The notes under the pieces: generated by a model | Seen by the model: only the letters and a program-made list of their open reading frames with translations | What the model was told of the DNA's origin: nothing | Database searches by the model: none | Shown here: positions 1-8,169 of the stretch, one piece after another | Numbering within the stretch: position 1 is the first letter of the stretch | Layout of the letters: each line of letters opens with the position of its first letter | DNA from: Candidatus Microthrix parvicella Bio17-1 | GTDB lineage: Bacteria > Actinomycetota > Acidimicrobiia > Acidimicrobiales > Microtrichaceae | Reading direction: 5' to 3' | Assembly (NCBI RefSeq): GCF_000299415.1 | Contig: NZ_AMPG01000002.1 | Location: 310,001-374,000, forward strand | Length of the DNA stretch: 64,000 bases | Translations under genes and position numbers: made by a program

Positions 1-22
1 GGCGACGGGGCGACGGGCCTGC

Positions 23-913
23 TCAATAGCCCAGCTTGTCGAGCTCGGCATCCTTGCGTTGCCAGTCCCGGTTGACCTTCACCTTCAGCTCCAGGTGGGT
101 GCCCTCGGGCAGCAGCCTGCGGGCGCCAATGCCGGCCCGCTTGAGGTTCTCTCCGCCCTGGCCGATCACCATGCCCTTCTGGCTGATGCGCTCGACGAGG
201 ATCTCCACCTCGACGTAGGGCCAGTTCAGCTCGACACAGCGGGTGGCGATGGAGTGCGGCAACTCCTCACGGGCGGTGGCCAACAGCTGCTCACGCACCA
301 GCTCGGCCACCCAGAAGCCCTCGGTCGAGTCGCGCACCTGATCCTCCGGATACCACAGAGGACCGGGGGGAAGGAGCCCGATGAGATACTCGGTCAGCTC
401 GGGCACACCCTTGTTGGTTCGGGCCGAGATGGGAAAGATCTCGACCGCCCCCTTCTCGAAGCGCTTCGCCAACGCGGCTGCGTTCTTGATGGCCGCCAAC
501 ACCTGCTCCTGGGGCAGGCGGTCGATCTTGTTGATGGCCACGATCACGTCGTCGGGCATGGCCGCCATCAGCCGGGCGTCACCCGGGCCCCCAACCCCCT
601 TGGATGCGTCCACCACCAAGACGGTGGCATCGGTGTCCTCCCTGGCCTCGGTGGCGGTGCGGTTCAGGCGCTTCCCCATGGCGGTCTTGGGCTTGTGCAC
701 ACCAGGCGTGTCCACCAACACCAGTTGGGCGTCGACCCGGGTGAGCATGCCCCGAATCTCGTGGCGCGTGGTCTGGGGCCGTGGCGACACGATCGTGACC
801 TTCTGACCCACGATCGCGTTGGTCAGCGACGACTTGCCCACGTTGGGGCGCCCCGCCAGCGCGACGAAGCCCGAGCGCATTTCCGCAGGCTGATCGGTGT
901 CGTGGTCAGGCAT
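23..913 (-). CDS. era: GTPase Era
   Basis: Ribosome-associated GTPase needed for 16S rRNA 3'-end and 30S maturation; 296 aa from the chosen ATG, normal for Era. Visible motifs are the P-loop GRPNVGKS (about residues 21-28), DTPG for G3, NKID for G4, and a C-terminal KH RNA-binding domain containing GMVIGQGGENLKRAG. The frame stays open upstream through much of corC, but that stretch is Ser/Arg-rich shadow sequence. Three clustered in-frame ATGs exist at 946, 931 and 913. The last has a GGA about 9 nt upstream and overlaps the corC stop by 8 nt, so I prefer it. It is the final gene of a phoH-ybeY-corC-era unit translated by overlapping starts. Confidence 0.93.
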   Translation of the reverse strand: MPDHDTDQPAEMRSGFVALAGRPNVGKSSLTNAIVGQKVTIVSPRPQTTRHEIRGMLTRVDAQLVLVDTPGVHKPKTAMGKRLNRTATEAREDTDATVLVVDASKGVGGPGDARLMAAMPDDVIVAINKIDRLPQEQVLAAIKNAAALAKRFEKGAVEIFPISARTNKGVPELTEYLIGLLPPGPLWYPEDQVRDSTEGFWVAELVREQLLATAREELPHSIATRCVELNWPYVEVEILVERISQKGMVIGQGGENLKRAGIGARRLLPEGTHLELKVKVNRDWQRKDAELDKLGY

Positions 914-2252
914 CGTGTTGGTTCCGTTCATCGTTGTGGTGTCCATTGCCGTCGGTTTCGGTCTCGTCCGGGGCCTCCGCCAACACCCACATGATCCGCC
1001 GTCCACGCATTTCCTGCACCGTGAGTCGAAGCTCACCGGCGAGCACCTCGTCGCCGACGACGGACGGCCGGCCCAGCTGCTCGACGATGAGCCCGCCCAC
1101 CGACTCCCAGTCGCCCTCGGGTAGAGCCTCTTCGGGATGATCCGAGAGAAAGGTCTCCAAATACTCGTTGGCGTCGTCAATGCTGAGCGAGCCCCGCAAC
1201 ATCACCGAGCCGTCATCGCGACGGCGGGCGAGGGGTTCGAGGCGGTCGGTCTCGTCCTCGATATCACCCACCAGTTCCTCCAACAGGTCTTCCATGGTGA
1301 CCAGGCCGGAAGTACCCCCATGCTCGTCAAAAACGATCGCCATGTGGGTGCGGGCCTGCCGCATTTGGGGTAACACCCGGTTGCCTGCAATCAGCTCCGG
1401 AACCAGGAGCGCCGGCGCCGCTACCGATGACACCGAGTCGCCGCCCCGACCTTCGCGTACCCGTCGCATCGCATCCTTGATGTTCATGACGGTGGCGATG
1501 TTGTCGGCGTCGCCGTCGTGGACCGGTAGGCGGGTCAACCCACGGCGCAACGCGAGGTCGATTGCCTCATCCAGCGAGGTGTCGCCCGCCACGGTCACCA
1601 TCTCGGGGCGGGGCACCATGACCTCGCGCACCAGGGTGTCACCAAAGTCCAACACCGACTCGATCATGTCGCGTTCGTGCTCCTCGATGACGTCGGCTTC
1701 CAGCGCCTCGGTGGCGAAGTGCACGATCTCCTCATCGGAGAGATACGGACCCTCACGCCGACCCTTGCCCGGAAGCACCACGTTGCTCATGCCGATCAGT
1801 GACCTGGACAGCCATCGCAGCGGGGGAAAGCCCGCCAGCGCCTCCACCAGCGGGGCGGCAAGCAGCGCCGAGGAGGGATGCTCGAGCGCCCAGGTCTTGG
1901 GTGCCGCCTCGGCCAGTACGAACACCAGCACCACGTTCAGCAGCGAAGCCGCCACCAATCCACCGGGTCCAAACAAGCGGGCGCCAAGCACCCCGACGAG
2001 CGTGGCCTCAATCAGCTGCAGCATCAACAGCAGCAACAACATGACGTTGACGTAGCGCTCGGGCGCCGAGGCCAGTCGAAGCAGGCGCTCGGCCCGGGGG
2101 CCGCCGAGCTGATCCACCATGGCCGCCGCCCGGGCACGACTGGTGCGGCCGATGGCCGTTTCCGCCCACGCCAGCACCGAGATGCTCACGATGAGCATCC
2201 CGACCGACGTGACGAGCAGCCAATCGCCGGTACCGACGGACATCGCCATCAT
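906..2252 (-). CDS. CNNM/CBS-pair membrane protein (CorC/HlyC family)
   Basis: About 448 aa. An N-terminal DUF21/CNNM membrane domain has hydrophobic segments beginning LLVTSVGMLIVSISVLAWAE, and further helices around residues 70-150. Two CBS domains (including VREVMVPRPEM and TRLPVHDGD) and a C-terminal CorC/HlyC domain follow. Relatives are linked to Mg2+/Co2+ efflux or called hemolysin-like; the substrate here is not readable from sequence. Its ATG at 2252 overlaps the ybeY stop as ATGA; two further in-frame ATGs (2249, 2243) lie just downstream. The position between ybeY and era is the usual one in actinobacteria and firmicutes. Confidence 0.88.
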   Translation of the reverse strand: MMAMSVGTGDWLLVTSVGMLIVSISVLAWAETAIGRTSRARAAAMVDQLGGPRAERLLRLASAPERYVNVMLLLLLMLQLIEATLVGVLGARLFGPGGLVAASLLNVVLVFVLAEAAPKTWALEHPSSALLAAPLVEALAGFPPLRWLSRSLIGMSNVVLPGKGRREGPYLSDEEIVHFATEALEADVIEEHERDMIESVLDFGDTLVREVMVPRPEMVTVAGDTSLDEAIDLALRRGLTRLPVHDGDADNIATVMNIKDAMRRVREGRGGDSVSSVAAPALLVPELIAGNRVLPQMRQARTHMAIVFDEHGGTSGLVTMEDLLEELVGDIEDETDRLEPLARRRDDGSVMLRGSLSIDDANEYLETFLSDHPEEALPEGDWESVGGLIVEQLGRPSVVGDEVLAGELRLTVQEMRGRRIMWVLAEAPDETETDGNGHHNDERNQHDA

Positions 2253-2854
2253 CGGCGATGCTCGGTTTCGATGGCCCCGGCGGCCCACGGGTCGGCCGCC
2301 AACGGGCCCCACCACCCGGCCAGCAGCGCCCGCTCCTTTGCCACCATGGCCGCTGCCTCCTCGGCCTCGGCGTGATCGTGGCCCACCAGGTGCAGCCCGG
2401 CGTGTACCACGAGTAGCGCCAGTTCATCCGCCGGACTCCCGGCATGACCGTCAGCCTGCGACGCGGCCACCTCCGGGGCGATCACCACGTCGCCGACCAT
2501 GCGGAGAGGCGCGGTGTCAGACTCCGCTGCGGCCTCCGCCGACGTGTCCGGCCACCCGTCCCCGCTCACTGAATCGTCCGGGAACGGGTCCAGCGGGAAG
2601 CTCAGCACGTCGGTGGGCCCCTCACCTCCGAGATGTTCGGCGTTGAGGACCGCGATCGTGTCCGGATCGACCAGGGTGAGGTCGACACGGGCTGGACCTG
2701 GCACGCCTGCGTCGTTCAGCGTTGCAACCAACAGCTCGGCCAGGCGATGAGCTTCCACCGGCAACGGGGTCGAATCAGCCCGTTGATCCTGAATCTCGAC
2801 GCGGATGGCGGCCGACCACGCAGCGCCGGAACCACGGTCAGCCGCGTCGATCAC
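2249..2854 (-). CDS. ybeY: endoribonuclease YbeY (rRNA maturation factor)
   Basis: Metal-dependent rRNA maturation RNase of about 201 aa. The signature AGLHLVGHDH with three metal-binding histidines lies near the C-terminus, preceded by TDVLSFPLD. The frame runs further upstream across phoH, but the GTG at 2854 has an AGGGGG element just before it (2858-2863, short 3-nt spacer) and begins 17 nt inside the end of phoH, so it is taken as the start. A family insert rich in D/S/E sits around residues 85-105. phoH-ybeY coupling is a standard arrangement. Confidence 0.9.
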   Translation of the reverse strand: MIDAADRGSGAAWSAAIRVEIQDQRADSTPLPVEAHRLAELLVATLNDAGVPGPARVDLTLVDPDTIAVLNAEHLGGEGPTDVLSFPLDPFPDDSVSGDGWPDTSAEAAAESDTAPLRMVGDVVIAPEVAASQADGHAGSPADELALLVVHAGLHLVGHDHAEAEEAAAMVAKERALLAGWWGPLAADPWAAGAIETEHRR

Positions 2855-3923
2855 GTGCCCCCTGGGCCGGGGGCTGCTGGGTTGGGGAAGGAGCCTGCGC
2901 GCGTGCATCGGCGCGCTCGTAGGCGTCGACGATCTCGGCCACGATGCGGTGGCGAACCACGTCCCGCCGAGTGAGCTCAACAAACGCCAACCCGTCAATG
3001 TCGGTCAGCACGTCGGCCAACCCGTCCAAGCCGGACCGCCCGGTGGCCACGTCCTTCTGGGTGCGGTCACCGGTGATGACCGCCTTCGACCCAAATCCGA
3101 TGCGGGTCAGAAACATCTTCATCTGCTCGGGCGTGGTGTTCTGTGCCTCGTCCAGGATGATGAAGCTGGAGTTCAGCGTGCGGCCCCTCATGAACGCCAG
3201 CGGCGCCACCTCCACCGTGCCCCGCTCCAGCAGACGGGCCGCCCCCTCGGCACCCACCATGTCGTGCAAGGCGTCGTACAGGGGACGCAGGTAGGGGTCG
3301 ACCTTGGCCATCAGATCACCGGGGAGGAAGCCCAGCCGCTCCCCTGCCTCCACCGCCGGACGGGTCAACACGATGCGGTCCACCACCTTGGCCTGCAAGG
3401 CCTGCACGGCGGTGGCCACTGCCAGCCACGACTTGCCCGTACCGGCCGGTCCGATGCCAAAGGTGACCAGGTTGTTGGATATGGCGTCGACGTAACGCTT
3501 CTGGCCGGCCGTCTTGGGCCGCACATTGCCGCCCACGTTGCGGCGCAGCACGGTGGAGGTCAACACCTTCGACGGCGCCTCGTCGGCACGCACCATGTCG
3601 ATGGTGCGCCGCACCACCCCGGTATCGATGCGCTGCCCGGCCTCGGCCACCACCAACAACTCCTCGAACAACCGTGCCACGTTGACGGCTTCGGGCCCCC
3701 TCGCAGACACCTCGTTGCCCCGCACGTGCACCGCCGTCCCGGCAAATGCCTGCTCGATCACGTCGAGAAACTCGTCCGCCGGGCCCAACAGTGTGCCCAT
3801 CAGGTGGTTGGCGGGTATCCGCATCACGGCCTCGCCTGTCGCGCCGGGCGCGTCGAGGGAGCCGCCCGTCGTGAGCGTCGTGCCTGGGACCTGAGGGGAT
3901 GTGGTTGGTTGCGGCTCGGTCAT
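2838..3923 (-). CDS. phoH: PhoH-like ATPase
   Basis: Cytoplasmic ATPase of the PhoH/YbeZ family, 361 aa. It shows Walker A GPAGTGKSW, Walker B FIILDEAQNT and the trailing MKMFLTRIGFGSKAVITGD block. An N-terminal domain with an RGNEVSARGPEAV segment resembles the KH-like region of YbeZ proteins. It probably works with YbeY in rRNA processing, the known association of the family. ATG at 3923 is preferred over a longer open frame to 3998. It is the first gene of the phoH-ybeY-corC-era unit; its promoter should lie in 3924-4118, shared divergently with the next gene. Confidence 0.9.
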   Translation of the reverse strand: MTEPQPTTSPQVPGTTLTTGGSLDAPGATGEAVMRIPANHLMGTLLGPADEFLDVIEQAFAGTAVHVRGNEVSARGPEAVNVARLFEELLVVAEAGQRIDTGVVRRTIDMVRADEAPSKVLTSTVLRRNVGGNVRPKTAGQKRYVDAISNNLVTFGIGPAGTGKSWLAVATAVQALQAKVVDRIVLTRPAVEAGERLGFLPGDLMAKVDPYLRPLYDALHDMVGAEGAARLLERGTVEVAPLAFMRGRTLNSSFIILDEAQNTTPEQMKMFLTRIGFGSKAVITGDRTQKDVATGRSGLDGLADVLTDIDGLAFVELTRRDVVRHRIVAEIVDAYERADARAQAPSPTQQPPAQGARDRRG

Positions 3924-4118
3924 AGACCCAGGTTCTTCGTGGTCGGTGCTGCGTTTGTGGTGAGGCCAGCATAGATGCGCCCTCGAACATGGGATCACCG
4001 AGTATCACCGCGATGGCGGAAACCGTGGCCCGACCCAACTCTCGGGGGCGGGGTCGGATCCCGGCGCCGGCCCGGCCGGGACGTTGACACGGGCCGCTGC
4101 GGTATGCAGCATGATCCC

Positions 4119-4685
4119 ATGGACGACGTCCCCGATCCGGTGGAGACAGCCTTGTCCGAACGGAGGGCACGGCGTCAGGAGCAGTTGCGTCTCGATTCGT
4201 CGGTCGACCTGCTGGGTCGGGGTCGCGATGCCGCCGAGCGCCGCCTGGCGGTGCGTGCCCATCTGGCGGCCGGGACCGTCATCGCAGGTGTGGCGGTGGC
4301 CGCCGACCGTTGGACCTTGACGTTGGAATCGCCGGCCGGGGCCGGACCGCTGCGACACACCCGGGTCCTATACACCGGCCTGGTTCGCCTTGCGGTACGC
4401 GATGGTGGGCGCCCGGGGGCGCAGTCCCCACCCGGCGGGCAGCAGGACCCCGACGATGCCTCACCCCTGCGAGCGTGGCTGTCCCAGGTGTCGACCAGTC
4501 GTGCGACGATTCAACTCTGGACCAGCGACGGCGGCGACCTTGTCGGGATCGCCACCACGGTGAGCGACCACCTGGTGGGCATCACGTCGACACGAGGTCC
4601 GGGTTTTGATCGCGGCGAATCGGTGCGCTCCTGGAGCGAGTGGGTCAACCTGGCCGACGTCGTGGCCTTCAGCGACCTGGGTTGA
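4119..4685 (+). CDS. protein of unknown function, 188 aa
   Basis: I do not recognise a family. From the ATG at 4119 the protein begins MDDVPDPVETALSERRARR, has a charged helical N-terminus, and then alternating hydrophobic and polar segments such as GTVIAGVAVAADRWTLTL and DGGDLVGIATTVSDHLVGI that look like a beta-rich soluble fold. No signal peptide or membrane segment is visible. Codon use matches the neighbours (G/C in third position), which supports real coding. An ATG at 4104 is also in frame. It is divergent from phoH and followed by the DedA-like gene. Confidence 0.6.
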   Translation: MDDVPDPVETALSERRARRQEQLRLDSSVDLLGRGRDAAERRLAVRAHLAAGTVIAGVAVAADRWTLTLESPAGAGPLRHTRVLYTGLVRLAVRDGGRPGAQSPPGGQQDPDDASPLRAWLSQVSTSRATIQLWTSDGGDLVGIATTVSDHLVGITSTRGPGFDRGESVRSWSEWVNLADVVAFSDLG

Positions 4686-4858
4686 CCCGGCGCCGGGCAC
4701 ACGGACTCGGCGTTGGCCGGTAGCGTGCGCAGATCACCCCACCCCCTGCTGACCCTTCCGAAGATCGCCCGGTCGAACCTCAACAGCCGGAGCATCACCC
4801 ACTCGAGGACCACCCGCCAATTGCCCCGTTCAGCCGAGGGGCGCTGATTGGCGTCTTC

Positions 4859-5482
4859 GTGGCCATCGGACTGATGATCGCCGCCAACAACATCGGGACG
4901 ATCAACCTGGCGCGCTGGGTGGACACTCGGCCTGTGCTGCTGCTGGCGTTCAACTCGACCAACAAGATCCTGCTGACCGTGGCAGGACGGATTCCAGAAT
5001 GGCTGTTCTTTACCGTGCCGTTGTTGCGCCTGTTGGCGCCCGACCCGCTGTTTTACGCATTGGGCGCCCGCTACCGAAACCAGGCGGTTCGTTGGGGCAC
5101 CGACCTGTACCCGGGCGCCAAAGACTGGCTCACCGAGCTGACCAGCGGAGCCAACCCAAGCGCCCATCGCAGCCTGGCGGTGCTCACCTTCATCGCCCCC
5201 AACAACCCGGTGTGCCTTGCCGCCGGGGTGATCCGCATGCCGCCGAGGCTGTTCTGGACGCTCAACATCGCCGGCACGCTCACCCGCCTCGCGCTGATCC
5301 GCCTCATGGCGGCCGTGTTCGCCGACCAGCTCGACAAGGTGGTGGACGCAATCGTCAGGTATCAGAGTTGGTTCACGCGCATCATGTTGGTGGTGCTGGC
5401 GGTGTACACGGTGGTGCAGGTGAAGCGGCTGGCCGGCAGCGCCGAGGACCTGAAGCCGGGTTCGGACCCGTCAGCGGGCTGA
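4859..5482 (+). CDS. DedA/VTT-like membrane protein (start uncertain)
   Basis: Polytopic membrane protein with the VTT/DedA-type segment PNNPVCLAAGVIRMPPRLFW followed by an N..G...R helix, and a C-terminal helix MLVVLAVYTVVQV. DedA-family proteins act in membrane homeostasis and lipid transport. The first canonical start is the GTG at 4859, but this cuts into the first membrane helix. The same frame is open and protein-like back to the stop at 4721, reading a Pro/Glu/His-rich leader and then FSRGALIGVFVAIGLMIAAN, without any ATG, GTG or TTG. A rare start (ATT at 4847 sits 5 nt after AGGGG; ATC at 4733 is another option) or a sequencing error is possible. Confidence 0.6.
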   Translation: MAIGLMIAANNIGTINLARWVDTRPVLLLAFNSTNKILLTVAGRIPEWLFFTVPLLRLLAPDPLFYALGARYRNQAVRWGTDLYPGAKDWLTELTSGANPSAHRSLAVLTFIAPNNPVCLAAGVIRMPPRLFWTLNIAGTLTRLALIRLMAAVFADQLDKVVDAIVRYQSWFTRIMLVVLAVYTVVQVKRLAGSAEDLKPGSDPSAG

Positions 5483-5508
5483 CCGACCACAGCTCGGTGG
5501 GTTGACCG

Positions 5509-6300
5509 CTACAGGTCGAGCAGCGTGTCCAGGCCCACCGTGAGGCCGGGATGGTCGCCGATGGCCTTGGCGGCCAGCACCACGCCAGGCATGAAGCTGG
5601 TGCGGTCGTAGCTGTCGTGACGGATGGTGAGCGTCTGGCCGGTGGTGCCCAACAGCACCTCCTGGTGGGCCACCATGCCCCGCATCCGCACCGAGTGGAT
5701 GCGGACGCCCGGGTAGGCCTCGCCTCCGCGAGCGCCCTCGACCACCGTGGTGCGGGTGGGATCCTCCGCCCAGTCCGACGACGCATCGGCGATCCGCTCG
5801 GCGGTCAACATGGCCGTGCCCGACGGGGCATCCACCTTGTTGTCATGGTGGTACTCGATCACCTCGGCGGTCTCGAAGTACGGGGCGGCATCGGCGGCCA
5901 GGCGCATCATCAAGATGGCGCCGATGGCGAAGTTGGGTGCGATCACGCAGTTCGACCGGGTGAATCCGGCCCGAAACCGGGCGAGGTCGTCGTCGTCGAA
6001 GCCGGTGGTGCCGACCACGGCATGAATGCCGGCGTCGGCAAGCCACGCCAGATTGGCCTTGGCGGCCTCCAGGTGAGTGAAGTCGACCGCCACCTCGGCA
6101 CCGGCATCGGCAAGCGCATCTGCGTCGTGGGCCACCTGCAACCCGCCCGCCTCCGGACCTGCCACCGCGGAGAGGTCCAAGCCTGCGTGGAGGGGGTCGA
6201 CCGCAGCGACCAGTTCCAGGTCGGGGTCGGCCGCCACGGCCCGACACACCGTGGCCCCCATGCGGCCACCGGCCCCGAACACACCTACACGTATCGACAT
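5509..6300 (-). CDS. dapB: 4-hydroxy-tetrahydrodipicolinate reductase DapB
   Basis: NAD(P)H-dependent reductase of the diaminopimelate/lysine pathway, 263 aa, normal length. The N-terminal Rossmann motif is GVFGAGGRMG; the catalytic block is EYHHDNKVDAPSGTA, with the His pair and the Lys. ATG at 6300 is supported by GGGAACC directly upstream. In many actinobacteria dapB lies soon after pnp; here a roughly 12-kb glycan island is inserted between the two. The 46-bp gap to the divergent kinase gene must hold both promoters. Confidence 0.95.
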   Translation of the reverse strand: MSIRVGVFGAGGRMGATVCRAVAADPDLELVAAVDPLHAGLDLSAVAGPEAGGLQVAHDADALADAGAEVAVDFTHLEAAKANLAWLADAGIHAVVGTTGFDDDDLARFRAGFTRSNCVIAPNFAIGAILMMRLAADAAPYFETAEVIEYHHDNKVDAPSGTAMLTAERIADASSDWAEDPTRTTVVEGARGGEAYPGVRIHSVRMRGMVAHQEVLLGTTGQTLTIRHDSYDRTSFMPGVVLAAKAIGDHPGLTVGLDTLLDL

Positions 6301-6346
6301 GGTTCCCACGGTACTTCCCCTCGGTGTGGCGGTATCATCGTCGCCG

Positions 6347-7327
6347 ATGATCATCACCCGCACGCCCCTCCGCATCTCCTTGGGCGGCGGTGGAACCGAC
6401 CTTCCCAGCTACTACCGGCAGCGGGGCGGACGGCTGGTGTCGGCGGCCATCAACCGTTACGTGTACATCTCGATCAATCCCACGTTCACTGACGACTACC
6501 TGTTGAAGTACTCGACCATCGAGCGGGTGGAGGACATCGCGTACATCGACCACGACATCCTGCGCACCGCGCTGGGGCTCCATCAGATTCCGCCGGGTGT
6601 CGAGATCGTCTCGATGGCCGACATTCCCGCCGGTACCGGTCTGGGCTCTTCCGGGTCGTTCACCGTGGGATTGTTGCGGGCCTTGTACGCGCACCGTCAC
6701 GAAGCCGTGTTGACCGATGCGCTGGCCGAGCAGGCCTGTGCCATCGAGATCGATCACCTCAAGGGGCCGGTCGGCAAGCAGGACCAGTACATCGCCGCCT
6801 ACGGGGGGGTCACCTCGTTTGACTTCCACCCCGACGACAGCGTCGATGCCCGGCGCCTTGGGGTCAGCGACGACACGCTTGGCGATCTGGAGGAGCACCT
6901 GCTGCTGTTCTTCACCGGCTACTCACGGGCCGCTTCGGCCATGCTGGCCGACCAGGACCGCCGCACCGTGGAGGCGGACGAAAAGATGCTGGCCAATCTC
7001 GACCACACCAAAGCCCTGGGTGATGAGATCTCCGAGGCGCTGCTCAGCGGCAACACCGCCGCCTTTGGAGAGCTGATGCATGAGCACTGGGAGGCCAAGC
7101 GGGCCCGCACGTCTGGGATGTCCAACGCCGACATCGATCATCACTACGAGACCGCTCGAGCTGCAGGCGCACTGGGCGGCAAGGTGGTCGGGGCGGGTGC
7201 AGGCGGATTTCTTCTGGTGTATGCGCCCGAGCCCAACCGGGTTCGTCGGGCGATGCGGGCCGAGGGTCTGGGGGAACTCCGATTTCGGTTTGATCACCTG
7301 GGGTGCACCGTCCTGACGGCCGGTTGA
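6347..7327 (+). CDS. hddA: GHMP kinase, D-glycero-D-manno-heptose 7-phosphate kinase-like
   Basis: GHMP-family sugar kinase of 326 aa. Motif 1 is TPLRISLGGGGTDLPSYY, the ATP-binding motif PAGTGLGSSGSFTVG, a KGPVGKQDQY segment, and the C-terminal motif VGAGAGGFLLVY. The GGGGTDLPSYY start is typical of HddA kinases, which phosphorylate D-glycero-D-manno-heptose 7-phosphate at C1 on the GDP-heptose route. Related fucokinase-like enzymes share it, so the substrate is an inference. The partners that support heptose are the HddC-like transferase directly downstream (22-nt gap) and the GmhA-like isomerase at 14.8-15.4 kb. ATG at 6347. Confidence 0.8.
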   Translation: MIITRTPLRISLGGGGTDLPSYYRQRGGRLVSAAINRYVYISINPTFTDDYLLKYSTIERVEDIAYIDHDILRTALGLHQIPPGVEIVSMADIPAGTGLGSSGSFTVGLLRALYAHRHEAVLTDALAEQACAIEIDHLKGPVGKQDQYIAAYGGVTSFDFHPDDSVDARRLGVSDDTLGDLEEHLLLFFTGYSRAASAMLADQDRRTVEADEKMLANLDHTKALGDEISEALLSGNTAAFGELMHEHWEAKRARTSGMSNADIDHHYETARAAGALGGKVVGAGAGGFLLVYAPEPNRVRRAMRAEGLGELRFRFDHLGCTVLTAG

Positions 7328-7349
7328 TGCCGAGCAGGGCGGGAGGAAC

Positions 7350-8147
7350 ATGACCGATCGATCGGAAACGTTGCTCCCAAGCCAAACGCGTGGCAACAGG
7401 GTGAACCGCCGACAATGCGTGATTCTCTCCGGCGGGCTGGGCACCCGGCTCGGCGACCTTGGGCGTTCGCGCCCAAAACACCTGGTGGACGTGCTCGGCC
7501 GACCCTTTGCTCATCGCCAACTGGAGTGGCTGCGCACTCAAGGCGTCACCGACGTGGTGGAGTGCGTCGGACACCTGGGTGACGAGATTCGCGCCGAACT
7601 CGGCGATGGGTCAAGGTTCGGCCTCTCGATCACCTACAGCGATGACGGCGTCCAAGGCGCGACCTCGCCGCGGCCGGGAACCGGCGGGGCACTGGTGTTG
7701 GCGCATCGTCGCGGTCTGCTGCAGGAGAGGTTCTGCGTGCTGTACGGCGACAGCTGGCTTCGGCTTGACCTGGGCAGCCTGTGGGATGAAGCCGCTCGGA
7801 ACGGAGCACCGGCGACCATGGCCATCATCGAGAACAGCAACGGCCGGGAGGCCTCGAATGTGTCGCTGGACGAGCATCGACTGCGCTACGCCAAGGGTCA
7901 GGGAGTCGCCCAGAACCAACCCGAACGAACACACATCGACTACGGCATCAGCGTGATCAGCCGTCATTTGATCGCCGGTCTGGACGACGGGACCGCGACG
8001 CCCCACCTGGACCTCGCCGACGCTGTGGCGGCCTGGTCGGCACGCGGTTTGGTGGCACCCTTCGAGGTCAGCCGCCCTTACGACGAGGTGGGTACGCCCG
8101 AGGGCATCGACCGCCTCGAGGCGGCGTTACTGGCGGGCGACCGCTGA
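7350..8147 (+). CDS. hddC: sugar-1-phosphate nucleotidyltransferase, HddC-like
   Basis: NTP-transferase of 265 aa. The nucleotide-binding signature is SGGLGTRLG with RPKHLVDVLGRPF, then PGTGGALVLAH, the metal-binding YGDSWL and DYGISVIS. This pattern fits D-glycero-alpha-D-manno-heptose 1-phosphate guanylyltransferases, making GDP-heptose; other sugar-1-phosphate substrates cannot be excluded. The ATG has a good ribosome binding site (GGGAGG, 4 nt away) 22 nt after the kinase stop, so the two are co-transcribed. Confidence 0.78.
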   Translation: MTDRSETLLPSQTRGNRVNRRQCVILSGGLGTRLGDLGRSRPKHLVDVLGRPFAHRQLEWLRTQGVTDVVECVGHLGDEIRAELGDGSRFGLSITYSDDGVQGATSPRPGTGGALVLAHRRGLLQERFCVLYGDSWLRLDLGSLWDEAARNGAPATMAIIENSNGREASNVSLDEHRLRYAKGQGVAQNQPERTHIDYGISVISRHLIAGLDDGTATPHLDLADAVAAWSARGLVAPFEVSRPYDEVGTPEGIDRLEAALLAGDR

Positions 8148-8169
8148 TCCTGTCAGCATCGTCATCACA

